DNA of 64,000 nt, taken from contig NZ_FXTB01000001.1 in the NCBI RefSeq assembly GCF_900182605.1, forward strand, positions 806,001-870,000, in the 5' to 3' direction. The notes beneath the pieces are model-generated. The model made no database searches and was not told the DNA's origin. It saw only the letters and a list, made by a program, of their open reading frames with translations. The position numbers were made by a program, and so were the translations under genes. This DNA comes from Saccharicrinis carchari (GTDB taxonomy: Bacteria; Bacteroidota; Bacteroidia; Bacteroidales; Marinilabiliaceae). Below, in pieces: positions 1 to 7,759 of this stretch; the first letter of the stretch is position 1, and each line of letters starts with the position of its first letter.

Positions 1-349
1 CAGCAGGCCAGTTAGAGGTCAATATTTTAAACGAAGGAGCATGCAGTATCACTTCGGCTGCCTGTTTTTTTCTAAAACCGGCACCATCGGCTTCAAGGTA
101 AATAATTTTTCCCACCTGCTTTATATTTAGCCTCGACAGCACAAAACCAAGTCCCTGAAGCCTGGCATGGTAAACACTGTCGTTTTTTAATATCAATTTC
201 ACTGAAGTGTCTATCACCACCTCATCAAAGGGTTTTAACGGTAATGTAGAAAATAGTATCTCATCTTCACTGGTGAGTGCATCAATATAATCGCAGCCCA
301 AAATACTTCCCAGTAAAAATATTATTAAGGCAAAACCATAAGTTTTCAT
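1..349 (-). CDS. Partial lipoprotein, possibly GIN/DUF2807-like (C-terminus outside window)
   Basis: The first ~116 codons of a minus-strand gene that runs off the left edge. It begins MKTYGFALIIFLLGSILGC, a lipoprotein signal peptide with Cys 19 as the probable lipidated residue. The mature part opens with acidic residues and then alternates short beta-like stretches (FDEVVIDTSVKLIL, IIYLEADGAGF, AEVILHAPSFKIL), a pattern resembling the head-GIN domain of DUF2807 surface proteins. Its ATG overlaps the stop codon of the upstream PagL-like gene by four bases (ATGA), so the two are probably translationally coupled. The family call is tentative because most of the domain is missing. Confidence 0.6.
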   Translation of the reverse strand, partial: MKTYGFALIIFLLGSILGCDYIDALTSEDEILFSTLPLKPFDEVVIDTSVKLILKNDSVYHARLQGLGFVLSRLNIKQVGKIIYLEADGAGFRKKQAAEVILHAPSFKILTSNWPA

Positions 350-1515
350 AAAACATTTTTTTTGTAATTAAAGCGGTATCCTAAGCCAAACTCCAAAAAT
401 TCGGCTCTGAAGAAACTGCCTTTGATACTAAAGTTTGCAACAAAATTTGAGGTAATACTTTGCCGCAGACCCACACGGGGATAAAAAGCTTGTGGCGTAT
501 CAATTTGAGAATAAAGATAAGCACCCACATACACAAAAGCAGTAGTTGAGCCCATTATCCACTGCTTTCCGCCACTGACTCCGTAAAATAGCCGCTGTGC
601 TCCTGTATCCTGATGATTAAACTCTTGATAAACAAAGGGAGCTGCACCAAAATAAATCATATCCAGCCCGGCACCCCAAGCCGATTTTACCGAACGATGC
701 CATATATGGTGTATACTGAGACTGCCAGATGAATACAGGTTGAAGTTATAATCGGCCGCCTGACTACGACCATAATTCATAAATACTTCTACATCCCGCC
801 GGTTGCTTGGCAGGGCAACCTTTCTGCTTAACCTTGGCGATAAATGAGGTTCAAAATGATAACTGGCCCCTAAACTTAATGTAAACGTATTAATGCCGTT
901 ATTGGGCTTACGACTGGCTCCGTTCGACATATGATTTAATGAAGCAGAAGCACTTACAGACCAATCTTTTAATACTCGATAAGAGGAGTACAATCCCAAA
1001 CCAACGTAGGCATTCAGGTAGGTGCCAAAAATTTGATTTTCAGGATTATGTTGGTAATCAAATGGCCGGTTGGTATACCCCAGGCCTAATGCCAACTTAT
1101 TTTTCAACGAAAAGCGAGGTGTGCGCACGATAGGAAAATGAAGGTATGGATATAGTGTTAATCCTTGACCGTAGATATGCGGATTACCGTACGAATTGTA
1201 AAAGAATCCTATACCCACCTCCGGAAAATTATACCACTGCTGCCAGCCGCTTTTATCAAATCGCAATAAGGCATAGTTGACCTCAACTCCTCTCGAAAAA
1301 TCATCGATAAAGTAAATCATATTGGCATGATGTGGAATCACAATTCCATGATGATAAAGCACCGATACTGAGTGTTGGTTTGGTGGAGTTGAATTGTTGG
1401 GTACTTGTCCAAAAACTTCGGTGCTACGCAATATTCCGGCACCCATTATGCATATCAAAACAAGCGAAAGTCTGCAGATATATATATTTATTCTCAAGGT
1501 TAGCTGTAGTGGCAT
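346..1515 (-). CDS. PagL-like acyloxyacyl hydrolase / lipid A 3-O-deacylase-family outer-membrane protein
   Basis: A 389-residue exported beta-barrel-like protein. The N-terminus has a hydrophobic signal segment (residues ~14-30). Residues ~95-222 carry the PagL-like half, with alternating aromatic strands and the motif LNHMSNGA at 193-200; His195 and Ser197 match the HxS catalytic pair of PagL lipid A deacylases. Known PagL enzymes remove the 3-O acyl chain of lipid A in the outer membrane. Residues 230-389 form a second strand-rich part, so the protein is about twice the size of PagL. It is translationally coupled to the lipoprotein gene at the window edge. The family is fairly clear; the substrate is inferred. 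Confidence 0.72.
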   Translation of the reverse strand: MPLQLTLRINIYICRLSLVLICIMGAGILRSTEVFGQVPNNSTPPNQHSVSVLYHHGIVIPHHANMIYFIDDFSRGVEVNYALLRFDKSGWQQWYNFPEVGIGFFYNSYGNPHIYGQGLTLYPYLHFPIVRTPRFSLKNKLALGLGYTNRPFDYQHNPENQIFGTYLNAYVGLGLYSSYRVLKDWSVSASASLNHMSNGASRKPNNGINTFTLSLGASYHFEPHLSPRLSRKVALPSNRRDVEVFMNYGRSQAADYNFNLYSSGSLSIHHIWHRSVKSAWGAGLDMIYFGAAPFVYQEFNHQDTGAQRLFYGVSGGKQWIMGSTTAFVYVGAYLYSQIDTPQAFYPRVGLRQSITSNFVANFSIKGSFFRAEFLEFGLGYRFNYKKNVL

Positions 1516-1825
1516 ACTCGTAATAGCTGTTTAGGTTTTACGCTGCAAAAATGCAAAACTCTACTTAATCATCCCTTCTTTTTTACCTGTATTTATTTTC
1601 CAAGTCAGCTTCCCTTAGATTTTCATCTGGCTTTTTGATTTTAACATTTTCTATTGCGACGACCTTTTTGCGCCTTTTGTTTAAATTAGTTTGCACGTCA
1701 TAATTATCTTAAATAAAAAAAGAAGTACCCGTATGGCATAAACAATAAAATTGGATGTTACAGTTTTAGCCAAACCATAATGGTACTTTATCCGTAGCGC
1801 TTAAGAGATCGGCCCACCACACGAA
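1516..1825. other. Intergenic region with a spaced inverted repeat
   Basis: No convincing gene is present in this 310-bp AT-rich gap between two minus-strand genes. It contains an imperfect 14-nt inverted repeat: AAGTACCCGTATGG at 1723-1736 and CCATAATGGTACTT at 1775-1788, separated by 38 bp, with two mismatched central bases. It lies just downstream of the DUF6263-like gene and could fold as a long-loop hairpin. No T-tract makes it a clear terminator. Confidence 0.5.
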
Positions 1826-2752
1826 TTACCTCTTTTCTAAATAAGTAGATAAAGTAACCTTCATTGGTATTTCCATACCCTGAGGCATCTGGGCATTTCC
1901 TTTCATAGATACAACACCTTGAATTTGTTGTTTCTGTTTACCACTCACAAACCAGCCATCGTTTTGACTAAGCACAAACTCAGAATCTTGATTCCCTGTT
2001 AGATTAATGTTCATTTTCATGCCATTCATTTCGGTCTCTCCGCCTTCGGTAGTAATATTGCCATTGCCTTTTAACTTCCATTGCTTATTTGATGCATCGG
2101 CTAAAGTCCATGTATTGTTCAGATCGGCATTTAGTCCGGAAGCTAATTTGGTGCTGGTACTCCAATTGTCGCCCACTTTTTTATTTGCCACAGGATAAAT
2201 AGAAAGCAGCATTGCCATATTGCCTGTAAGTGCCTCTGCTCCAAAGTGACTCGAGAGGGTTTTTCGCATCATCGCTGCCATTTGCGGTTGTACATTCTCC
2301 ATTGATTTAACGGCCTCATGGATAATCCTGTCAATCCCTTCAATCCTCAACACTTTACCTTGAGGGGTAATCACCATTTTAAAATCTTTGCCGATAACAG
2401 CGCTATACAGCTTTGCCATATTATCGTTCGGATCTAAGGGTTTTGAAGAGTCATAGTCGAGGTTAAACATCATACTCTTCACACTTACAATCATGGATTC
2501 GAAGGAAGTGTTTAAAACGATGTTACTTCCCTCATTCCCTACCGGTGTAAAACGCGTTATACCCTTAAATTCATTGTTTATTTCCTGATCGATAAAGCCC
2601 AATGACTGCACGATTTTCATTTTTGTTTCCTGATAAAAACGATAATCTTGTCCTTTTTTCAGATTGTATTTAAGATTGTACGATTGAGCATTTATTGTTA
2701 TTGCACCCACAACGAGCACAAATAATGCTAAAAAAATATTTTTCTTTTTCAT
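1826..2752 (-). CDS. Exported DUF6263-like protein
   Basis: A 308-residue protein with a clear signal peptide, MKKKNIFLALFVLVVGAITINAQ, cleaved before or at the AQ pair as is usual in Bacteroidota. The mature part is lysine- and methionine-rich, without further membrane segments. It starts with a strand pattern (YNLKYNLKKGQDYRF) and includes a PQGKVLRIEG turn near residue 130, both resembling DUF6263 proteins, whose function is unknown. No catalytic motif is visible. It stands alone between long gaps and is divergent from the methyltransferase gene at 2922. It probably acts in the periplasm or at the outer membrane. Confidence 0.65.
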   Translation of the reverse strand: MKKKNIFLALFVLVVGAITINAQSYNLKYNLKKGQDYRFYQETKMKIVQSLGFIDQEINNEFKGITRFTPVGNEGSNIVLNTSFESMIVSVKSMMFNLDYDSSKPLDPNDNMAKLYSAVIGKDFKMVITPQGKVLRIEGIDRIIHEAVKSMENVQPQMAAMMRKTLSSHFGAEALTGNMAMLLSIYPVANKKVGDNWSTSTKLASGLNADLNNTWTLADASNKQWKLKGNGNITTEGGETEMNGMKMNINLTGNQDSEFVLSQNDGWFVSGKQKQQIQGVVSMKGNAQMPQGMEIPMKVTLSTYLEKR

Positions 2753-2897
2753 ATCTCACTATAAATATTTGTTCATAAGCATCGCAAAATACATCTTATC
2801 TTGGTATTTTACAGAAAGCATAGGAAAAAAATGCTGATTAATGTAGTTCCTGTTTTACTAAAACTGTGCCACGCGCACATACCATGTTCCTTTTTAT

Positions 2898-2905
2898 TAC
2901 TTTTG
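2898..2905 (+). promoter_or_regulatory. Candidate -7 box for the RsmI-like gene
   Basis: TACTTTTG fits the Bacteroidota -7 consensus TAnnTTTG and lies 16 bp before the ATG at 2922. No good TTTG -33 box is seen at the expected distance, so support is moderate. Confidence 0.4.
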
Positions 2906-2921
2906 CCCAAAATACGAAACC

Positions 2922-3626
2922 ATGAAGGGAACACTCTATTTAATACCCACCACCCTGGGCGATTCGGCAATCAGCAGCGTAATACCGGCCGATGTTGTTG
3001 TATTGTTAAAACAGATAAAATTTTTTATTGTTGAAGACATCCGCAGCACCCGACGTTATTTAAAAAAAGCAGACAAGTCAATTAACATTGACGAGCTTAC
3101 TTTTTTCGAGTTAAACAAGCATACAACAGTCCAACAGAAAAGCAGCTATTTAAATGTGGTCAGAAAAGGCAACAATGTAGGTGTTATTTCAGAAGCCGGC
3201 TGTCCCGGAGTGGCCGATCCGGGTGCCGACATTGTGGCGGCCGCACACCAACAGAATATTAAAGTGGTGCCCTTGGTAGGGCCTTCTTCAATCCTACTGT
3301 CGCTAATGGCCTCTGGCTTGAACGGACAGAGCTTTGCTTTTCATGGCTATCTGCCTATCAAATCGGGCGAAAGAGCCAAGGCCATCGCCCAATTGGAAGG
3401 ACGCTCGATACGCGAAAAGCAGACCCAAATTTTTATAGAAGCACCCTATCGCAACAATCATCTTTTAAAGGATATATTAGCCGTTTGTAATGCCAAAACA
3501 AAAGTAGGTGTGGCCTGCGATATTACACTGAAAACAGAATTTATAAAAACAAAATCGGTGGCGCAATGGAAAGGCAGTTTGCCTGAACTGCATAAAAAGC
3601 CAACCATATTTTTGATACAAGGATGA
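2922..3626 (+). CDS. RsmI-like SAM-dependent methyltransferase (tetrapyrrole methylase fold)
   Basis: A 234-residue cytosolic protein. It opens with the beta-strand KGTLYLIPTTLGD, followed by EDIRSTRRYL (38-47), SEAGCPGVADPGAD (90-103) and PLVGPSSILLSLMASGLNGQSFAFHGYLP (117-145). These are the landmarks of RsmI, the 16S rRNA C1402 2'-O-methyltransferase. RsmI proteins are usually about 280 residues with a C-terminal extension that is lacking here, so this is more likely the short Bacteroidota paralogue than RsmI itself. The substrate is not established. It is a single-gene unit with a good -7 box and an ATG 16 bp downstream. Confidence 0.8.
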   Translation: MKGTLYLIPTTLGDSAISSVIPADVVVLLKQIKFFIVEDIRSTRRYLKKADKSINIDELTFFELNKHTTVQQKSSYLNVVRKGNNVGVISEAGCPGVADPGADIVAAAHQQNIKVVPLVGPSSILLSLMASGLNGQSFAFHGYLPIKSGERAKAIAQLEGRSIREKQTQIFIEAPYRNNHLLKDILAVCNAKTKVGVACDITLKTEFIKTKSVAQWKGSLPELHKKPTIFLIQG

Positions 3627-3922
3627 TGTAAAAAAGCATCAAAACTTTAAGTACAAACGGTAAATTATATACTGTCTGGAGCACAAGTAAAAGCAGGTGA
3701 AGGCATACCCTGATTGAAGATAGACATAATGTGAAATTACAACATTATTCGTTTGCTTGTACTATAAAGTTAATGCCTTATGTGGAAATATAAAACACAT
3801 TACCTGCGCTGTATTGTTTTTGCCGAATAGGACTTCTGATTTAAAGAATCTTAATACTTGCTGCACTTTAGGGAATTTTTGATACTTTTACGCTTCAATT
3901 TTGAAAAGGATAATAAAAGATT

Positions 3923-4489
3923 ATGTCGCAAAAAACAGAGCAACAGTTTGAGCATGTAATTAATGTGTGCAAAGACATTTTTAAAAATAAAATGATAGAT
4001 TATGGCACTGCCTGGCGCATCCTTAGGCCCTCATCGGTGACCGATCAAATATTTATCAAAGCAAAGCGCATCCGAAGCATACAAACCAAGGGTACGAGCA
4101 AGATAGATGAAGGGATACGCTCAGAATTTATTGGTATTATCAATTATGCTTCCATGGCGATTATACAATTAGAATTGGGCCCCACTGACCAACCCGTTAT
4201 GGATAAAGATGAAGCCCTAAAACTTTATCTCGATAATCTGTACAAAGCCAAAAACCTGATGTGCGACAAAAACCACGATTACGATGAAGCATGGCGCAGC
4301 ATGCGCATCAGCTCATTTACCGACCTGATATTGATGAAATTGCATCGCACCAAAGAAATCGAAGATAACCAGGGACAAACCATTATTTCGGAAGGCATCG
4401 ATGCCAACTATCTGGATATGATTAATTATGCCATATTTGCCATGATTCAGTTAGATTTTCCCGAACCACCAATTTCAAAAGATAAATAA
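3923..4489 (+). CDS. DUF1599 domain-containing protein (internally duplicated)
   Basis: A 188-residue soluble protein consisting of two copies of one domain. DYGTAWRILRPSSVTDQIFIK (about residues 29-49) is mirrored by DYDEAWRSMRISSFTDLILMK (about 117-137), and each is followed by an acidic turn (EGIRSEF, EGIDANY) and an INYA-x-x-A-x-IQL helix. This matches DUF1599, a family of unknown function common in Bacteroidota. It is the first gene of a tight unit: the DoxX-like gene starts 4 bp after its stop and tpiA follows. The DUF1599, DoxX-like, tpiA order is, to my knowledge, conserved in Bacteroides. Confidence 0.88.
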   Translation: MSQKTEQQFEHVINVCKDIFKNKMIDYGTAWRILRPSSVTDQIFIKAKRIRSIQTKGTSKIDEGIRSEFIGIINYASMAIIQLELGPTDQPVMDKDEALKLYLDNLYKAKNLMCDKNHDYDEAWRSMRISSFTDLILMKLHRTKEIEDNQGQTIISEGIDANYLDMINYAIFAMIQLDFPEPPISKDK

Positions 4490-4492
4490 CCT

Positions 4493-5713
4493 ATGGCCAG
4501 ATTTTTATTTGTAATCAGTAGAATAATAGTAGGTGCCGTTTTCGTGTTTTCAGGCTTTGTTAAAGCTGTGGATCCGGTAGGTAGTGCTATAAAATTTAGC
4601 GATTACCTGGGTTCTTTTGGCATGGAGGCTGTAATAGGCGTAGCTATGCCGGCAGCCTTTGTAATATCCGCCTTGGAATTTTTAACCGGACTGCACTTGC
4701 TCATTGGTATCCGCATAAAAACATCATCCACATTGGCATTGCTGTTTATGGTGATTTTTTTACCGCTTACCTTGGGTATTGCCATTTTTAACCCCGTTAC
4801 CGATTGCGGTTGTTTTGGCGATGCGGTTAAACTAAGCAACTGGCAAACCTTTTTTAAGAATATCGTTGTTATGTTACCGGTTCTGTATCTGTTTTTTAAC
4901 CGTAACAAATTCAATGATAACATTTCGGTTTTTAAAAAATTAGTGGTCACCCTTATTTTTACCATCGGCATCCTCACTGTTTCCTATTACAGTTTACAGC
5001 ACCTGCCTATCATTGATTTCCGTCCGTATAAAATTGGTAAAAACATTACCGAAGGAATGACTATTCCGGAAGGTGCCCAACAAGCCGAATACGAAACTAC
5101 TTTTTTAATGGAGAAAGATGGTGAGCAAAAAACTTTTACCACTGAAAATTATCCATATACCGATTCATCCTGGGTATTTATCGATACCCATACCGAAATC
5201 CTGCAAAAAGGTTATGAGCCGCCCATTCACGATTTTGTTCTGAACGACTCGGAAGGCAACGACCAGGCCTCCAGAATATTAAACAGCGACAGCCCGGTTA
5301 TCTTGATTATCTCGCCACAGGTGGGAAAAGGAGAATGGAAAAACAAAGCGCAGTTGGTGCAGATAAAAGATCAGGCGGCAGCACAAGGCATACAAACTTA
5401 TTTTTTAACAGCCTCGGCAGACGATGCCATTACAAAATTTGAAATGGACAGTGGCGCAGGCTTTGAATATCTGAACGCCGACGAAACGATGCTAAAAACA
5501 GTAATACGATCCAACCCCGGGATGGTTTTGTTACAGAAAGGAACGGTGGTGGGTAAATGGCATCACAACGATATACCCAAAGTGAAGGAATTTAAAAACC
5601 CTGTATCGTACGGATTAAGCCAACTTTTGTGCACACAAAACACATTAAGCGTACTGGCACTTTTTTTTGCCGGAGTACTTATTGTTTTACTGCTGATGCG
5701 AAAAGAGAAGTAA
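4493..5713 (+). CDS. BT_3928-type DoxX/MauE-like membrane protein with C-terminal thioredoxin-like domain
   Basis: A 406-residue inner-membrane protein. The N-terminal third has four hydrophobic helices (about 5-22, 47-71, 77-99, 124-136) and the motif VTDCGCFGD with Cys105 and Cys107, typical of MauE/DoxX-like proteins thought to handle electrons or disulfides. A further helix lies near 147-167. Residues ~225-370 look like a thioredoxin-fold domain (PVILIISPQVGKGEWKNKAQL), but there is no CxxC, so that domain is unlikely to act as a classical thiol oxidoreductase. A last helix (about 383-402) and an RKEK tail end the protein. It sits between the DUF1599 gene and tpiA; its function is unproven. 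Confidence 0.8.
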   Translation: MARFLFVISRIIVGAVFVFSGFVKAVDPVGSAIKFSDYLGSFGMEAVIGVAMPAAFVISALEFLTGLHLLIGIRIKTSSTLALLFMVIFLPLTLGIAIFNPVTDCGCFGDAVKLSNWQTFFKNIVVMLPVLYLFFNRNKFNDNISVFKKLVVTLIFTIGILTVSYYSLQHLPIIDFRPYKIGKNITEGMTIPEGAQQAEYETTFLMEKDGEQKTFTTENYPYTDSSWVFIDTHTEILQKGYEPPIHDFVLNDSEGNDQASRILNSDSPVILIISPQVGKGEWKNKAQLVQIKDQAAAQGIQTYFLTASADDAITKFEMDSGAGFEYLNADETMLKTVIRSNPGMVLLQKGTVVGKWHHNDIPKVKEFKNPVSYGLSQLLCTQNTLSVLALFFAGVLIVLLLMRKEK

Positions 5714-5742
5714 TTTTAAATTAAATAATAAATATTTTTACG

Positions 5743-6498
5743 ATGAGACAAAACATTGTTGCCGGAAACTGGAAAATGAACAAGACCCTGCAAGAAGGGG
5801 TAGCCTTAGCTAGCGAATTAAATAAAATATTAGCTTCAAAAAAGCCCAATTGCGATGTAGTAATTGGTGTACCTGCCACACACATTACCGAAGTGGTTAA
5901 AACAGTGGATAAAAATAAAATTGGTGTTGCTGCACAAAACTGTGCCAATAAAGAGTCTGGTGCCTACACGGGAGAGATTTCTGCTGCCATGGTAAAATCA
6001 ACAGGCGCAGGCTATGTAATCCTGGGTCACTCCGAAAGAAGAGAGTACTTCGGGGAGACCAATGAAACATTAAAAGAAAAAACAGATTTGGCACTGGCCA
6101 ACGACCTCACTCCTATCTTCTGCATTGGCGAGGTGCTGGAAGAAAGAGAAGCCAACCAACAAAACCAGGTGGTTAAAGCCCAGATTGAAGAAGCCTTGTT
6201 TCATCTGTCTGCAGATGCCTTTGCTAAAATAATTTTAGCCTACGAACCCGTTTGGGCCATTGGAACCGGTAAAGTGGCTACACCCGAGCAGGCACAAGAA
6301 ATCCACGCCTACATCCGCTCGGTGATTGCCGATAAGTTTGGCGCCGAGGTAGCCAACAATACCTCTATACTTTACGGGGGAAGCTGTAAACCAAGCAACG
6401 CCAAAGAACTATTTGACAATCCCGACGTTGACGGTGGCTTAATCGGAGGCGCTTCGTTAAAGGCAGAAGATTTTGTAGGTATTATTGATGCTTTTTAA
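5743..6498 (+). CDS. tpiA: Triose-phosphate isomerase
   Basis: A 251-residue TIM-barrel enzyme interconverting dihydroxyacetone phosphate and glyceraldehyde 3-phosphate in glycolysis and gluconeogenesis. The catalytic residues are visible: Asn9 and Lys11 in GNWKMN, His96 in ILGHSERR and Glu168 in [11 protein letters not shown], whose last residues form the mobile loop 6; YGGS and GGLIGGASL form the phosphate grip. Length is normal. It is the last gene of the DUF1599/DoxX-like unit, 29 bp after the DoxX-like stop, and is followed by a strong hairpin at 6539. Confidence 0.98.
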   Translation: MRQNIVAGNWKMNKTLQEGVALASELNKILASKKPNCDVVIGVPATHITEVVKTVDKNKIGVAAQNCANKESGAYTGEISAAMVKSTGAGYVILGHSERREYFGETNETLKEKTDLALANDLTPIFCIGEVLEEREANQQNQVVKAQIEEALFHLSADAFAKIILAYEPVWAIGTGKVATPEQAQEIHAYIRSVIADKFGAEVANNTSILYGGSCKPSNAKELFDNPDVDGGLIGGASLKAEDFVGIIDAF

Positions 6499-6538
6499 GT
6501 CGTAGTGCATTACCGCTAACTATAACGACACAAATATC

Positions 6539-6573
6539 AAAAGCCATCCCCATCGTGGGAATGGCTTTTGTTT
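6539..6573 (+). terminator. Rho-independent terminator after tpiA
   Basis: AAAAGCCATCCC, a short loop and GGGAATGGCTTTT form a stem with one bulged base, followed by GTTT. It ends the DUF1599/DoxX-like/tpiA unit. Confidence 0.8.
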
Positions 6574-6747
6574 ATTTATACCACCACCTGATATAAACCT
6601 CACCTGCGGTTGACAGGAACGCCGCATTTAGTTATCTTGACAATCCGTATCAACTCGATAGCCTTTCGAAAGAGCATACCCGATCGGCTCCACCACGGTG
6701 TAAAACTGCCGTGAATGTCCGTTCCCATTAAAATAAAACTGTTGAGG

Positions 6748-6885
6748 ATGAAAAAGAAACGCATAACCATCGACGGATTATCCATTGCGTACCTACAAGC
6801 CGGCGATGGCTCAAAGCACCTGATGCTTTTGCACGGCAACTCCCTAAGCTCCGATTCTTTTGTAAAGCAGATGAAGGACAACTTT
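6748..6885 (+). pseudogene. Alpha/beta-hydrolase N-terminal fragment
   Basis: From ATG 6748 the frame encodes about 45 residues that look like the start of an alpha/beta-hydrolase: a first strand pair (RITIDGLSIAYLQAG) and the oxyanion-loop motif HLMLLHGNSLSSDSF. The next expected parts (the D-x-PGHG strand, the nucleophile elbow, the catalytic Asp and His) are absent. Around residue 41-46 the sequence changes into a HicB-type antitoxin C-terminus in the same frame. The fragment cannot be an active enzyme and marks a deletion or recombination junction. Confidence 0.7.
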
Positions 6886-7095
6886 GAGCTGTCCATCCAA
6901 TTTGATTACGAAAGTTTGTTCCAGTATTAAACCGGCATCATCACCCCCGCTACCCTGGAACGCCTGACGGGTATACATCGAAAACAAATATGGAGTTACA
7001 TGCACGGCAAAAGCAAGCCCCGCAAACCTCAGGTTAATAAAATATCAGCAGCACTGCACAAACTTGGCCAGGAGTTGGTTAGGGTTGAATTGTGA
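6880..7095 (+). pseudogene. HicB-type antitoxin C-terminal remnant with an in-frame stop
   Basis: After the hydrolase fragment, the same frame reads IQFDYESLFQY, then TAA at 6928-6930, then TGIITPATLERLTGIHRK and a basic helix-turn-helix ending ALHKLGQELVRVEL with TGA at 7093-7095. In Bacteroidota HicB antitoxins this region is normally continuous (a D-x-x-S-F-x-x-YY segment followed by the C-terminal DNA-binding helices). The stop sits where a second Tyr is expected, so one base change (TAT to TAA) would explain it. The N-terminal half of the antitoxin and any HicA toxin are missing. Translation of the last 54 codons would need a new start. Confidence 0.7.
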
Positions 7096-7157
7096 TAAAA
7101 ATATTATAATCCAACATTATAAAAACTCAATATAAAAACCATTTGCATTATAATTAT

Positions 7158-7181
7158 TTAGTTCGTAAGTTTGCGAACTAA
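7158..7181 (+). promoter_or_regulatory. Candidate operator of the GbsR/MarR regulator
   Basis: A perfect inverted repeat: TTAGTTCG (7158-7165), an 8-bp spacer and CGAACTAA (7174-7181). The -33 TTTG box at 7170-7173 lies inside the spacer, so a bound dimer would block polymerase. It is centred about 58 bp before the regulator's ATG, which suggests autoregulation. Confidence 0.65.
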
Positions 7182-7200
7182 TAAAACTTTACTAACTTTG
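7170..7200 (+). promoter_or_regulatory. Bacteroidota-type promoter of the efflux operon
   Basis: TTTG at 7170-7173 (-33) and TAACTTTG at 7193-7200 (-7, matching TAnnTTTG) are separated by 19 bp, the expected spacing. The start codon of the GbsR/MarR gene follows at 7228. Confidence 0.75.
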
Positions 7201-7227
7201 CACACCTACATCTTAAAATAATAACCA

Positions 7228-7674
7228 ATGGATAACGAAGATAGAATTAAAAAACAAAAAGAGTTGGTAGAAGAGTTGGGCAGATACTTCGACAAAGAGG
7301 GTATGCAGCCCATTGCCGGGCGTATTCACGCTTTGCTTATGGTGATGGATAAAGAGAAATTTACCTTTGAAGAGATAGTTGAGGAGCTGCGCATCAGTAA
7401 AAGTTCGGCGAGCGTTGCATTGCGAAACCTTGAAATAAGAGGAAATATAGAATATGTGACTTTGCCCGGCGACCGTAAAAGGTATTTCCAAATTAAAAAA
7501 CACAACACCTCTACCCTGATTGACGAATTTGTTAAGAAAACAAAGCTTTTTAAAGAACTGGTCGAAAATGTTGTAGAGCTAAAGGAAGATAAACAATCCA
7601 TGAATGCTCAATTTATGATGGATATGATTAAAATGATTGATTGCTTTATAGATAGAATGGAAATCAAAAAGTGA
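7228..7674 (+). CDS. GbsR/MarR-family transcriptional regulator
   Basis: A 148-residue winged-helix protein. Residues ~15-95 form the DNA-binding part: IAGRIHALLMVMD, the recognition region FEEIVEELRISKSSASVALRNLEIRG and the wing NIEYVTLPGDRKRYFQIKK, typical of the GbsR branch of the MarR superfamily. The C-terminal third is helical and probably dimerises. It is followed after 85 bp by the TolC gene of an RND efflux pump, and a perfect inverted repeat overlaps its promoter. The likely role is an autoregulated repressor of the pump; the ligand is unknown. Confidence 0.88.
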   Translation: MDNEDRIKKQKELVEELGRYFDKEGMQPIAGRIHALLMVMDKEKFTFEEIVEELRISKSSASVALRNLEIRGNIEYVTLPGDRKRYFQIKKHNTSTLIDEFVKKTKLFKELVENVVELKEDKQSMNAQFMMDMIKMIDCFIDRMEIKK

Positions 7675-7759
7675 ATTAAACCTGAAGAACAGTAAGTAGT
7701 AAGCACCAAATATTTTTTTACAATTTTGGTTCGATTAATTACAAACCAATTATATAGTT

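Noticed and set aside
6600-6747. HicA toxin or second gene fragment upstream of the chimeric pseudogene
   Set aside because: All frames were read; none shows the HicA pattern or another recognisable family, so it is left unannotated.
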